A stretch of DNA of 64,000 bases from Methylophilus medardensis (GTDB taxonomy: Bacteria; Pseudomonadota; Gammaproteobacteria; Burkholderiales; Methylophilaceae), in assembly GCF_006363915.1 (NCBI RefSeq), contig NZ_CP040946.1; one strand, written 5' to 3'. Positions 34,911 through 44,057 of the stretch are shown here, piece after piece (position 1 is the first letter of the stretch; each line of letters opens with the position of its first letter). The notes beneath the pieces were generated by a model. The model was not told where the DNA came from. It did no database searches and saw only the letters and a list, made by a program, of their open reading frames with translations. Position numbers and translations under genes: made by a program.

Positions 34911-35528
34911 TTAAACACGGTTTGAGTAAAACTCAACCACTTGCTGCATATCAATCGCAAAAGGCACATCTTCAATCGACGGCAAATGACCAATTTTTGC
35001 CGTGGCCGAAACCGCCTCCACCGACAACCATTCTGGCACGGTCAAACTTGGTGTGGCTAAGGCTTCTACCACCATGGGGATCTTGCGGCTTTTCTCTTTT
35101 ACCGTCACCACGTCACCGACTTGCAAGCGCACAGAAGCAATATTGACCGGCTTACCATTGAGCAGCACATGCCCATGATTCACCAACTGACGCGCAGCGA
35201 TGCCTGTGGGCGCAAAACCAGCGCGAAACACCACATTATCTAAGCGACGCTCTAGTAATGACATCAGCTTATCGCCGGTTGGCTCACTGCCTTTACGCGC
35301 CTCAAGGATCAAACGGCGCATCTGCTTCTCACTCACACCATAGTTAAACCGAATCTTTTGTTTTTCCATCAATTTAACGGCAAAATCAGAACGCCGACGG
35401 CGAGAAGCTTGCTGACCATGCTGACCCGGTGGATTGGGTCTGTTTTCAATCGACTTGCGTGATAACCCTGGCAACTCAACGCCCAATGCGCGCATAATTT
35501 TGAGTCTGGGTCCTGTCATTCTTGCCAT
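34911..35528 (-). CDS. rpsD: 30S ribosomal protein S4 paralogue, cysteine-free
   Basis: A 205-residue S4: N-terminal GPRLKIMRALG, PPGQHGQQASRRRR, then the S4 RNA-binding domain (LERRLDNVVFRAGFAPTGIAARQLVNHG) and the end VEFYSNRV. S4 organises the 5' domain of 16S rRNA and represses its own operon. Here it is not beside rpsK or rpoA as in the alpha operon but between a Fur-box-headed unknown gene and hemP, so it is probably a second copy (the primary one would lie elsewhere; inference). It has no cysteine at all, unlike many S4 proteins that carry metal-binding or single Cys residues. The gap to the unknown gene is 64 nt. Confidence 0.9.
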   Translation of the reverse strand: MARMTGPRLKIMRALGVELPGLSRKSIENRPNPPGQHGQQASRRRRSDFAVKLMEKQKIRFNYGVSEKQMRRLILEARKGSEPTGDKLMSLLERRLDNVVFRAGFAPTGIAARQLVNHGHVLLNGKPVNIASVRLQVGDVVTVKEKSRKIPMVVEALATPSLTVPEWLSVEAVSATAKIGHLPSIEDVPFAIDMQQVVEFYSNRV

Positions 35529-35592
35529 AAACCGATCGCCTTTCTTCGCTCTACTTTTTCACTCTACTTAAACAATGATCGCCATCGACCCA

Positions 35593-35916
35593 CTATTGCA
35601 ACGTGGTCGATTGCGCGACAAATTCCGTCACGGCCTGTTGCATGGCAAATGTCTGATGCGCCTGCAACAAGGCTTGCCAATCATGTAGCAACTGCTTTGC
35701 AGCATTGGTAATCAAGCCACTCTCTGCGTACTCTGGGGCCGTTAAAGTCTGCGCCAGACTGCAACCTAACAAAGCCAAGTCTTGAGAGGGATTGGCCGCA
35801 TATCGGGTAGCCACACAGCTCAACGAGACCAATACCGCATTTGCCGTGGGCAAATCTGGGTCATACAAATGGCTGGCTGGCGCTGCGTAATCAACTTGCA
35901 TGTGGCGGACTTTCAT
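35593..35916 (-). CDS. hypothetical protein behind a Fur-like box
   Basis: A 107-residue protein with no signal peptide and no recognised motif; it is mostly helical in appearance (NAVLVSLSCVATRYAANP, LIHDWQAL-like LLHDWQALLQAHQTFAMQ) and has two Cys. The gene starts 14 nt downstream of a Fur-like palindrome and is the first of the minus-strand series unknown-rpsD-hemP-tonB-exbB-exbD. The frame is supported by position and by codon texture; the function is open. Confidence 0.65.
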   Translation of the reverse strand: MKVRHMQVDYAAPASHLYDPDLPTANAVLVSLSCVATRYAANPSQDLALLGCSLAQTLTAPEYAESGLITNAAKQLLHDWQALLQAHQTFAMQQAVTEFVAQSTTLQ

Positions 35917-35930
35917 TTAATCGTTATGCA

Positions 35931-35950
35931 AATGATAATGTTTCTCATTT
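35931..35950. promoter_or_regulatory. Fur-box-like operator of the rpsD/hemP/tonB block
   Basis: AATGATAATGTTTCTCATTT, two Fur half-sites with a short centre. It lies just upstream of the unknown gene at 35916 and about 180 nt before the divergent ilvI start. Confidence 0.8.
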
Positions 35951-36130
35951 ATATTGTCAACGTTTGTTTGATGCTGCACAAAAGCTCGCCAACCTTTCTT
36001 TTTGATGTGATGCATGGACCCAACACAAGTGAGTCATCGACACCGTAGATTGATCGACATTCTTGACCAAATTAGTAAAGCAAGTTAATGTATAGGGTTC
36101 AACATTTATTAGCCGAAAAATCAAGGTTTT

Positions 36131-37894
36131 ATGGACGCTTCAGCCCACTCCGCGACAGACACCCACGCCAAATCCATGACAGGTGCGGACATCGTTGTCT
36201 CATGCCTGAATGAAGAAAAAGTCAAATTTGTATTTGGCTATCCAGGTGGCGCGGTCTTGCACATTTACGATGCACTCTATAAACAGAATGGCTTCAAGCA
36301 CATTCTGGTGCGCCATGAGCAGGCAGCCGTGCATGCGGCTGACGCTTATTCACGCGCAACCGGCGATGTTGGCGTTGCACTGGTGACCAGCGGCCCTGGC
36401 GCCACCAATGCGGTTACTGGGATTGCGACCGCTTACATGGATTCTATTCCGATGGTGGTGATCAGCGGACAGGTCCCCGTCCCTGCCATTGGTATGGACG
36501 CTTTCCAAGAAGTGGACATGGTGGGCGTGACTCGTCCCTGCGTGAAACATAACTTCTTGGTTAAGCACGTCAAGGATATCGCACCGACCATTAAAAAAGC
36601 GTTTTACATCGCGAAAACTGGCCGTCCAGGTCCGGTGGTGGTAGATATTCCTAAAGACATCACCGCGCATGTGGCAGACTTTATCTACCCTAAAACGGTA
36701 GAAATGCGCTCCTACAGCCCGATTTTAAAAGGCCACAGCGGTCAGATTAAAAAAGCGGTTAAGTTACTGCTGGGCGCAAAACGTCCGATGATTTACACCG
36801 GTGGCGGCTTAGTGCTGAGTAATGGTGCATCCGAGCTGGTCAAACTGGCCAAGGCATTAAATTTTCCAGTCACTAACACACTGATGGGCTTGGGCGGCTA
36901 TCCTGCCACCGACAAACAGTTCGTTGGCATGCTGGGCATGCATGGCAGCTACGAAGCCAACATGTCCATGCAAAACTGTGACGTATTGTTGGCAGTAGGC
37001 GCGCGTTTTGATGACCGCGTGATTGGCAATCCAAAACACTTCTCTGGCCAGAAGCGCACCATCATTCATATTGATGTAGATCCTTCGAGCATTTCTAAAC
37101 GCGTCAAGGTGGATGTGCCCATCGTCGGCGACGTGCAATCTGTGCTGTCTGATATGCTGGAAATTTTGGCCCAAGAAGAAAACCAGACCACGGACATCGC
37201 TGACTGGTGGACACAAATTAATGAATGGCGTGGCGTGCAATCGCTGGATTACACCTATTCTGACACGGTGATCAAACCACAATATGTGGTTCAAAAGCTG
37301 TGGGAAGTCACCAAAGGCGAAGCCTACGTGACCTCTGACGTCGGTCAACATCAGATGTGGGCGGCACAATACTACAAATTTGATAAACCACGTCGCTGGA
37401 TCAACTCAGGCGGCTTGGGTACCATGGGCGTTGGCTTGCCATACGCGATGGGCTGTCAGTTTGCCGACAAAAATGCACAAGTCGCCTGTGTGACCGGCGA
37501 AGGCAGTATCCAAATGAACATTCAGGAACTGTCGACCTGTGCGCAATACGGCCTACCGATCAAGGTTATTCTGCTGAATAACCGTTACTTGGGCATGGTG
37601 CGTCAGTGGCAAGAGTTCTTCTACGAGAACCGCTACTCTGAGTCTTACATGGACAGCCTGCCAGACTTTGTCAAACTGGCTGAATCATATGGCCACGTCG
37701 GCATGCGCATCACTAACCCGGCAGATGTTGAAGGCGCGCTCAAAGAGGCGTTTGATAAAAAAGACAAATTCGTATTTATGGACTTTTTAACTGACCAAAC
37801 CGAAAACGTCTTCCCAATGGTTGAAAACGGCAAGGGCTTATCCGAAATGGTATTAAGCCCAGGCGCTGCTGGCCGTCTGAAAGGGGAAGAATAA
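36131..37894 (+). CDS. ilvI: acetolactate synthase large subunit
   Basis: ThDP enzyme that condenses pyruvate with pyruvate or 2-ketobutyrate at the first common step of valine, leucine and isoleucine synthesis. The 587-residue protein shows FVFGYPGGAVLHIYDAL, the ThDP-activating Glu in LVRHEQAAVHAADAY, SGPGATNAVTGIATAYMDS, GRPGPVVVDIPKD, and the ThDP/Mg site CVTGEGSIQMNIQEL followed by NNRYLGMVRQWQ. It overlaps ilvH by one nucleotide (TAATG). No leader-peptide attenuator was recognised in 35951-36130. Confidence 0.95.
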   Translation: MDASAHSATDTHAKSMTGADIVVSCLNEEKVKFVFGYPGGAVLHIYDALYKQNGFKHILVRHEQAAVHAADAYSRATGDVGVALVTSGPGATNAVTGIATAYMDSIPMVVISGQVPVPAIGMDAFQEVDMVGVTRPCVKHNFLVKHVKDIAPTIKKAFYIAKTGRPGPVVVDIPKDITAHVADFIYPKTVEMRSYSPILKGHSGQIKKAVKLLLGAKRPMIYTGGGLVLSNGASELVKLAKALNFPVTNTLMGLGGYPATDKQFVGMLGMHGSYEANMSMQNCDVLLAVGARFDDRVIGNPKHFSGQKRTIIHIDVDPSSISKRVKVDVPIVGDVQSVLSDMLEILAQEENQTTDIADWWTQINEWRGVQSLDYTYSDTVIKPQYVVQKLWEVTKGEAYVTSDVGQHQMWAAQYYKFDKPRRWINSGGLGTMGVGLPYAMGCQFADKNAQVACVTGEGSIQMNIQELSTCAQYGLPIKVILLNNRYLGMVRQWQEFFYENRYSESYMDSLPDFVKLAESYGHVGMRITNPADVEGALKEAFDKKDKFVFMDFLTDQTENVFPMVENGKGLSEMVLSPGAAGRLKGEE

Positions 37895-38385
37895 TGCGTC
37901 ATATTATTTCGCTACTGATGGAAAACGAAGCTGGCGCGCTGTCGCGTGTGGCTGGCCTGTTTTCAGCGCGTGGCTACAATATTGAATCACTCACCGTGGC
38001 GGTCACCGAAGACCCTACCCTGTCGCGCATGACGATTGTGACTACCGGCTCGGATGATGTGATTGAACAAATTATCAAACAACTCAACAAGTTGATTGAC
38101 GTGGTCAAAGTGCTAGATCTGAACGATGGTAAGCACATTGAGCGCGAACTGATGCTGGTCAAGGTTAAAGCCACCGGTGTCTTTAAAGACGAAATGAAGC
38201 GTATGTGCGACATTTTTCGCGGCCGTATTATCGATGTGGCCGACAACAGCTACACCATTGAGCTTACCGGCTCTTGCAGCAAATTGGATGCGTTTATCGA
38301 AGCCTTAGACCGCAGTGCAATATTGGAAACCGTACGCACGGGTGCGTCCGGTATCGGCCGCGGCGACCGCATCCTCAAGGTCTAA
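37894..38385 (+). CDS. ilvH: acetolactate synthase small regulatory subunit
   Basis: A 163-residue regulatory subunit giving valine feedback inhibition. The N-terminal ACT domain reads ISLLMENEAGALSRVAGLFS and GYNIESLTVAVTEDPTLSRM; the C-terminal domain has ELMLVKVKATG and the end EAVRTGASG-like ETVRTGASGIGRG. Length equals that of E. coli IlvH. Translationally coupled to ilvI. Confidence 0.96.
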   Translation: MRHIISLLMENEAGALSRVAGLFSARGYNIESLTVAVTEDPTLSRMTIVTTGSDDVIEQIIKQLNKLIDVVKVLDLNDGKHIERELMLVKVKATGVFKDEMKRMCDIFRGRIIDVADNSYTIELTGSCSKLDAFIEALDRSAILETVRTGASGIGRGDRILKV

Positions 38386-38459
38386 TCGACCCAACTTCAA
38401 CCGATCGAATTTATTTTTACTATACAACTAAGCATTTGTATTGAAAGGCAAAAGCAGAC

Positions 38460-39476
38460 ATGAACGTTTATTACGACAAAGACGCCGACTTAAGCATTAT
38501 TAAAGGCAAAAAAGTGACTATCGTGGGCTACGGCTCTCAGGGCCACGCGCACGCAGCTAACCTGCGCGACAGCGGTGTCAACGTCACCATCGGTTTGCGT
38601 AAAGGCGGCGGCTCATGGGCAAAAGCGGAAGGCGCTGGCCACACCACCCTTGAAATTGCTGCGGCAGTGAAAGAAGCGGATGTCGTGATGGTATTGCTGC
38701 CTGACGAAACCATGGCAGAAATTTTCAATGCAGAAATCGCGCCTAACCTGAAAAAAGGCGCTGCGTTGGCATTTGCCCACGGCTTTAACATCCACTACAA
38801 CCAGATCGTGCCACGCGCAGACCTGGACGTGATCATGATTGCACCAAAAGGCCCAGGCCACACCGTGCGCTCTGAGTACCTCAAAGGCGGCGGCGTTCCT
38901 TCATTGATCGCTGTTTACCAAAACACTTCCGGCAAAGCCAAAGAAATCGCATTATCTTACGCAGCTGCCAACGGCGGCACTAAAGGTGGCGTGATTGAAA
39001 CTGATTTCCGTGAAGAAACAGAAACTGACTTGTTCGGCGAACAAGCCGTGTTGTGTGGTGGCGCAGTTGAGTTGGTTAAAGCAGGGTTTGAAACCTTGGT
39101 TGAAGCAGGTTACGCCCCAGAAATGGCTTACTTTGAGTGCTTGCACGAGCTGAAACTGATCGTTGACCTCATGTATGAAGGCGGCATCGCTAACATGAAC
39201 TACTCCATCTCCAACAACGCGGAGTACGGCGAGTATGTGACCGGCCCACAAGTGATCAACAGCCAGTCTAAAGACGCGATGCGTCAGTGCCTGACCAATA
39301 TCCAAAACGGTAACTACGCCAAACAGTTCATTCTGGAAGGCCGTACTAACTACCCAGAAATGACTGCACGTCGTCGTTTGAATGCAGCGCATCCAATTGA
39401 GCAAGTAGGTAATAAACTGCGCGCCATGATGCCTTGGATCGCAAAAAACAAACTGGTTGATCAGACTAAAAACTAA
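38460..39476 (+). CDS. ilvC: ketol-acid reductoisomerase (class I)
   Basis: A 338-residue enzyme that isomerises and reduces acetohydroxy acids with NADPH and Mg. The Rossmann motif is VTIVGYGSQGHAHAANLRDS with the downstream GLRKGG cofactor-specificity region; the metal-binding site appears in DLFGEQAVLCGG and ELKLIVDLMYEGG. It is the third gene of the ilvIHC operon, 74 nt after ilvH, and ends before a strong terminator. Confidence 0.97.
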   Translation: MNVYYDKDADLSIIKGKKVTIVGYGSQGHAHAANLRDSGVNVTIGLRKGGGSWAKAEGAGHTTLEIAAAVKEADVVMVLLPDETMAEIFNAEIAPNLKKGAALAFAHGFNIHYNQIVPRADLDVIMIAPKGPGHTVRSEYLKGGGVPSLIAVYQNTSGKAKEIALSYAAANGGTKGGVIETDFREETETDLFGEQAVLCGGAVELVKAGFETLVEAGYAPEMAYFECLHELKLIVDLMYEGGIANMNYSISNNAEYGEYVTGPQVINSQSKDAMRQCLTNIQNGNYAKQFILEGRTNYPEMTARRRLNAAHPIEQVGNKLRAMMPWIAKNKLVDQTKN

Positions 39477-39500
39477 TTTTTAGGATGAAGCCAGCGCTTA

Positions 39501-39529
39501 GGAGGATGTGCATGTGTCATGCATCCTCC
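39501..39529 (+). other. inverted repeat before the ilv terminator
   Basis: GGAGGATGTGCATG pairs with CATGCATCCTCC with a two-base bulge; it precedes the terminator at 39536 and may protect the ilv mRNA 3' end. Confidence 0.4.
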
Positions 39530-39535
39530 ATAGGC

Positions 39536-39574
39536 AAAAAGCACAGGCCGATGTAATATCGCCTGTGCTTTTTT
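39536..39574 (+). terminator. terminator of ilvIHC
   Basis: AAAAAGCACAGGC / GCCTGTGCTTTTT stem with a 12-nt loop and trailing T run. Confidence 0.88.
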
Positions 39575-39603
39575 ATTGACCACCGATTGAACAAGGGATA
39601 GAC

Positions 39604-40452
39604 GTGAAACTCGCCATTCTGCTGCAATACATTGCACCCAAACAATTACTGACTGCGGCCGCCGGCAAACTGGCGCACTGGCAAGCCGGGCGCTTGACCA
39701 CCGCGTTTATCGGCTGGTTTGTGCGTAAATATCAGGTCAACATGGAGGACGCCGTCAATGGCGATCTCACCAGTTACGTCTCGTTCAACCAGTTTTTTAC
39801 CCGGCCGCTCAAACCCGGCGCACGGGTGTTGGCCGACAATGCCTTTGTTTGCCCAGTGGATGGTTGCATCAGCCAGTTTGGCCAAGTCGTACAGGGACAG
39901 ATTTTTCAGGCAAAAGGGCACCAGTACTCGGCGCAAGCCTTGGTGGGTGGTGATGCAACGCTGGCTGCGCGTTTTGATCATGGTAGTTTTGCCTGCCTGT
40001 ATTTAAGCCCCAAAGATTATCACCGGATTCATATGCCCTGCGATGGCACACTGCTTCACATGACCTATGTGCCCGGGGATTTGTTCTCAGTGAATCCGCT
40101 CACCGCAGCCAACGTACCCGGCCTGTTTGCAAGAAACGAACGCGTGGTCTGTACGTTTAACTCTGCGCAACATGGGCAGTTTGTGTTGGTGTTGGTGGGC
40201 GCCACCATCGTCGGCAGCATGGCTACCGTCTGGCATGATGCTAAAGATCGCATTATTAACCCTCCCCGTCCCGGCAAAGTGGTGAAATGGGACTACAGCG
40301 ACCGCAATATTCACCTAAAACAGGGGGAAGAAATGGGCAGGTTCTTGTTGGGCTCGACAGTGGTGATGCTGTTTGAAAAAGACATGCTCACATTTAACAC
40401 GGGCTGGCATCCTGGCAAACCAATCCGCCTTGGGGAAGCCATGGGCAAATAA
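39604..40452 (+). CDS. psd: phosphatidylserine decarboxylase proenzyme
   Basis: A 282-residue inner-membrane enzyme that makes phosphatidylethanolamine. It is self-processed at an LGST motif (FLLGSTVVMLFEKD, near residue 250) to create the pyruvoyl group. Other family motifs are SFNQFFTRPLKPGARV, CPVDGCISQFGQ and YLSPKDYHRIHMP. The GTG-preceded region shows ATAGACGTG then AAACTC: the frame begins at the GTG at 39604. It is alone between ilvC and the converging pepN. Confidence 0.95.
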   Translation: MKLAILLQYIAPKQLLTAAAGKLAHWQAGRLTTAFIGWFVRKYQVNMEDAVNGDLTSYVSFNQFFTRPLKPGARVLADNAFVCPVDGCISQFGQVVQGQIFQAKGHQYSAQALVGGDATLAARFDHGSFACLYLSPKDYHRIHMPCDGTLLHMTYVPGDLFSVNPLTAANVPGLFARNERVVCTFNSAQHGQFVLVLVGATIVGSMATVWHDAKDRIINPPRPGKVVKWDYSDRNIHLKQGEEMGRFLLGSTVVMLFEKDMLTFNTGWHPGKPIRLGEAMGK

Positions 40453-40469
40453 CGTGCTATACCTTTATT

Positions 40470-40498
40470 AAAAAGCGGAGCCTAGGCTCCGCTTTTTT
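40470..40498. terminator. bidirectional terminator psd/pepN
   Basis: AGCGGAGCC / GGCTCCGCT stem flanked by AAAA and TTTTTT, between the converging psd and pepN stops. Confidence 0.9.
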
Positions 40499-40501
40499 GT
40501 A

Positions 40502-43108
40502 TTAGCCTTTCAGGCTCTTGCTGACAATTTCAAACACATCCCCTGACAGATTTGGGGTGGCTAAAATCGCCTCAAGCGCGGCTTGCATCTGTGCTTGCAA
40601 GGCTGGGGTATAGCGTTTCCATTCACGCAGTGGCGTCACCATGCGTGCAGCAATTTGCGGGTTAATGGTATTTAATTCAATAATCACATCGCGCAAAAAG
40701 GCATAGCCCTTGCCACTCGGGTCGTGAAACTTCACCGGGTTGTTAATTGCAAACGCGCTATACAAAGAACGGACACGGTTTGGATTTTTGATATTGAAAT
40801 CCGCATGGTTGCGCAGCATCGCCAAGTCTTCAAAAATCTGCTCGCGATTGGCAATCGCTTGCAGCGAAAACCATTTATCCACGACCAGCGGATAGTTTTT
40901 AAAACGTGCATAAAAATCAGCGAATACTTCCGCACGTTGTGGCTGATCGCTATCTGCCAGACACGCCAAAGCAGTCACGCGGTCTGTCATGTTATCAGCC
41001 GCATCATAGTGCGCTTTTGAACGTGCAGCACAGCCGGTACCATTGGTAACGGTCAGAATTTCCAGCACTGCATGCTGCAAGGCACGGCGGCCCATGGCTT
41101 CAGGCGTCATCGAAAACTCGCCGCTATTGCGATTTAAATCATAGAGCGCAGCCAATGCCTCTTTGTGCGTGCGCTTGATTTGGATGAGGATGGCCGTCCG
41201 CGCAGCGTCGATCGCCGCCGGGTCAATCACCGCCTGGTGCTGGGCAATCACGCCAAGCAGAGGCAAACTCAATGCCCGCGCCAGTAAAGCCTTATCGCCT
41301 TGACCGCTTAAACCCTGTGCAATCAGTGTGCCGATATCGGCCACAAATTGCGTGATATCCGCTTCAGGCTGATCCATGACACGCTGAATGGTGCGCAATG
41401 CTAGGGTTTGCCCGGCCTCCCATTTATTAAAGCCATCGGTGTCATACACTTGCAACAGACGCAAGTCATCGTCACTCAAATCAGTTTCTAGTTTTACCGG
41501 CGCAGAAAAGCCGCGCAAAATAGAAGGCACAGGCCGGTCGGCCATATCCGCGAAAGTGAATGTTTGCTCACGTTCGGTGACTTCCAGCACGCGGGTAGGC
41601 AGCAGTTCTTGACCAAAAGCATCCAGCAGACCCACCGCAACCGGGATATGCAATGGCTGCTTGTTCGTTTGCTCCGGCGTATCCGGCTGAGACTGCTTAA
41701 AGGTCAGCGTATACCGTTGATGGCTGGCATCGTAGTGACTACTGACCTGCAGGCTAGGGGTACCCGCTTGCTTATACCAGCGGAAAAACTGCGATAGATC
41801 GCGGCCAGAAGCATCCGCCATACATTGCACAAAATCATCACAGGTCACCGCTTGGCCATCAAAGCGGTCAAAATACAAATCCGTGGCTTTGCGGAAAGTC
41901 TCGGCACCTAAAAGCGTGTGTTGCATGCGAATCAGCTCCGCGCCTTTGTCGTAGATCGTTTTGGTGTAAAAATTGCTGATCTCAATAAACTGGTCAGGCT
42001 GCACTGCGTGCGCCAGCGGGCTACCATCCTCAGAAAACTGCAAGCGACGCAAGGTGTTAACATCGTCAATCCGTAACACCGCGCGCGAGTTCATATCGGC
42101 ACTAAACTCCTGATCACGGAACACGGTAAAACCTTCTTTGAGCGAAAGTTGAAACCAATCGCGACAAGTCACCCGGTTACCGGTCCAGTTGTGAAAGTAT
42201 TCATGACCAATCACGCCTTCTACACTCATGAAGTCGCTATCGGTCGCCGTCTCCTGATGCGCCAACACCAGCGCCGTGTTAAACACATTGAGCGAAGTGT
42301 TTTCCATCGCCCCCATATTAAAGTCACTGACCGCAACGATATTAAACAGGTCGAGTTGATACTCGCGGCCATAGACCTCTTCGTCCCACTGCATCGACTT
42401 TTTCAGTGACGCCATGGCATGACTGCATTGGCCTTCATCGCCGGCGCGCACATAAATATGCAAATCTACTTTGCGCCCCGTCATTGTAGTAAATGTATCT
42501 GCCACCCGCTCCAAGTCGCCCGCTACCAACGCAAACAAATAACAAGGCTTGGGGAAAGGGTCATGCCAAACTCGAAAATGACGGCCGTCTGCCAGCATCC
42601 CCTCTTCCTGCAAATTACCATTCGAAAGCATCACCGGATACGCCAGCGCATCCGCCTCAATGCGAACAGTAAACACGCTCAATACATCCGGTCTATCTTG
42701 ATAGTAAGTAATGCGTCTAAAGCCCTCGGCCTCGCACTGTGTGCAGTAGTTGCCTTGCGATTGATATAAGCCCTCCAGCGCCGTATTGGCTTCAGGGTGA
42801 ATCTCGCTGACGATGGTTAAACTAAACGCATGTCCCGGATTCACAATAGTCATCTGCCCATCGGCGATGGTGTAATCCTCAAACGGCTGACCATTCAACG
42901 CGACAGAAATAACGGTTTGATCCTCACCATCCAACACCAAATCACTCGACACACCCGCTGGGTTTTTCACATAGTCAACGCTAGAGGTCACGATGGTTTT
43001 GCCCGGCAACAGGTTAAAACTCAAATTCACCTGTTTCGCCAGATAAGGGGCGGGGGTGTAGTCTTTGAGATAAATGGTTTTGGGTGCTACAGCGTTTTCG
43101 GTTCGCAT
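40502..43108 (-). CDS. pepN: aminopeptidase N
   Basis: An 868-residue M1 zinc aminopeptidase that removes N-terminal residues from cytosolic peptides. The substrate-binding GAMENTSLNVFN (GxMEN) and the zinc site VIGHEYFHNWTGNRV with the downstream Glu (LKEGFTVFRDQEF) are visible; the C-terminal DUF3458-type part follows. The length is that of E. coli PepN (870). Single-gene unit. Confidence 0.97.
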   Translation of the reverse strand: MRTENAVAPKTIYLKDYTPAPYLAKQVNLSFNLLPGKTIVTSSVDYVKNPAGVSSDLVLDGEDQTVISVALNGQPFEDYTIADGQMTIVNPGHAFSLTIVSEIHPEANTALEGLYQSQGNYCTQCEAEGFRRITYYQDRPDVLSVFTVRIEADALAYPVMLSNGNLQEEGMLADGRHFRVWHDPFPKPCYLFALVAGDLERVADTFTTMTGRKVDLHIYVRAGDEGQCSHAMASLKKSMQWDEEVYGREYQLDLFNIVAVSDFNMGAMENTSLNVFNTALVLAHQETATDSDFMSVEGVIGHEYFHNWTGNRVTCRDWFQLSLKEGFTVFRDQEFSADMNSRAVLRIDDVNTLRRLQFSEDGSPLAHAVQPDQFIEISNFYTKTIYDKGAELIRMQHTLLGAETFRKATDLYFDRFDGQAVTCDDFVQCMADASGRDLSQFFRWYKQAGTPSLQVSSHYDASHQRYTLTFKQSQPDTPEQTNKQPLHIPVAVGLLDAFGQELLPTRVLEVTEREQTFTFADMADRPVPSILRGFSAPVKLETDLSDDDLRLLQVYDTDGFNKWEAGQTLALRTIQRVMDQPEADITQFVADIGTLIAQGLSGQGDKALLARALSLPLLGVIAQHQAVIDPAAIDAARTAILIQIKRTHKEALAALYDLNRNSGEFSMTPEAMGRRALQHAVLEILTVTNGTGCAARSKAHYDAADNMTDRVTALACLADSDQPQRAEVFADFYARFKNYPLVVDKWFSLQAIANREQIFEDLAMLRNHADFNIKNPNRVRSLYSAFAINNPVKFHDPSGKGYAFLRDVIIELNTINPQIAARMVTPLREWKRYTPALQAQMQAALEAILATPNLSGDVFEIVSKSLKG

Positions 43109-43245
43109 GAGGATGACCTGAAATTGAAAGAGTTAATGAGGGATTATATTTGAGAGTGACGCAAAGAGAATTGGTTTAATTTGCTTAGCTACGGTTTTCC
43201 ATGAAATCAATCTAGATGGATGCCATAGTTTTCTCACAAATCATG

Positions 43246-43392
43246 CTATTTAGGCATCAAGCTATCCAACACAAGCTTACCAATCCGTTGTGCACGATAC
43301 GAACTGACCAGCCCTTCTCGATCGCTTGCATGGTGAGCGAAAAAACTACATTTCAACGCAATCATGACAGGCAATGCACTCTCAGAAGCCAC
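43246..43392 (-). other. short open stretch in a 310-nt gene-poor gap
   Basis: Between pepN and the next gene there is no clear gene. On the minus strand a 48-codon frame from a GTG at 43392 to a TAG at 43246 reads smoothly (ALPVMIALKCSFFAHHASD, then GLVSSYRAQRIGKLVLDSL). It has no ATG at its front and no Shine-Dalgarno sequence. It could be a remnant of a larger gene or chance. Confidence 0.3.
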
Positions 43393-43419
43393 TGATGCGC
43401 AAGGGGTCAGCTTGGTGTG

Positions 43420-43650
43420 CTATGGCCTGCGTTTTTTCCAGCCGTAAGGTTCACCGGAGGGAAGTTTGCCATTTTCCACGCCATCAACGCCAAATCCACC
43501 GACAATGCTATCTTCATTGATTGCAGTTGCAATCAAACGCACCAGTGGATTTTTGCGCAGCGTATGCGTGAACTTGAGTGACGCCACCACGTCATCAAAA
43601 TCCTGATGTTTAATCTGACCTTCTTCGGTCCAATAAACGCGGTTAATCAT
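43420..43650 (-). CDS. hypothetical protein
   Basis: A 76-residue soluble protein, with RVYWTEEGQIKHQDFDDVVA and an end rich in Lys/Arg (GWKKRRP). A GGAG sequence precedes the ATG (CATGGAGCCCATATG). I recognise no family. It lies in the patch of small genes from 43.4 to 45.2 kb, downstream of the next small gene on the same strand. Confidence 0.6.
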   Translation of the reverse strand: MINRVYWTEEGQIKHQDFDDVVASLKFTHTLRKNPLVRLIATAINEDSIVGGFGVDGVENGKLPSGEPYGWKKRRP

Positions 43651-43794
43651 ATGGGCTCCATGTCAGTGGTCGTCAGGCTTGTGGCTGAAAATGCGAAAGC
43701 GGAATGGCGTGCATCAGCGTTGCCAATTGACCGTTTACGCTAGGCCATTCAGACAGCATCTTGAACGGTGATGCTGTTGCAGAGCGCGCCATTA

Positions 43795-43968
43795 TTATTT
43801 AAACAAACTTTTTAAGGTGTTTTTTATAAACTGGTTTTTGTAATGCCTGTCGCGCCTGGATTTTTTCTCCTGACTGCGTTTTCCGTTGCGTTTATCAAAC
43901 ACAATCTCATCAATATTCGTCAAATCATCCAGTGATTGAATATCTTTGGGGGAGTTTCTTTTGGTCAT
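43795..43968 (-). CDS. small basic hypothetical protein
   Basis: A 57-residue protein beginning MTKRNSPKDIQSLDDLTNID, then EIVFDKRNGKRSQEKKSRRD and ending LKSLFK. The first part is acidic, the second strongly basic, which suggests RNA or protein binding, but no family is recognised. There is no obvious Shine-Dalgarno sequence. The HNH gene is upstream on the same strand. Confidence 0.5.
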   Translation of the reverse strand: MTKRNSPKDIQSLDDLTNIDEIVFDKRNGKRSQEKKSRRDRHYKNQFIKNTLKSLFK

Positions 43969-44057
43969 GGGCATTGGGTAATTGCGCTATATGGACTCAT
44001 GACCATGCCGCCCGGGTTTAAGTTTTATTCATCAGTGCTTGCCAAAGTAAATTTCGT

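Noticed and set aside
34911..35528. The S4 gene as the primary rpsD
   Set aside because: None of the alpha-operon neighbours (rpsM, rpsK, rpoA, rplQ) is present. This cannot be settled within the window, hence stated as inference.
43246..43392. Possible gene or pseudogene in the 310-nt gap after pepN
   Set aside because: No ATG, no Shine-Dalgarno sequence and no recognised family; listed only as an open stretch.
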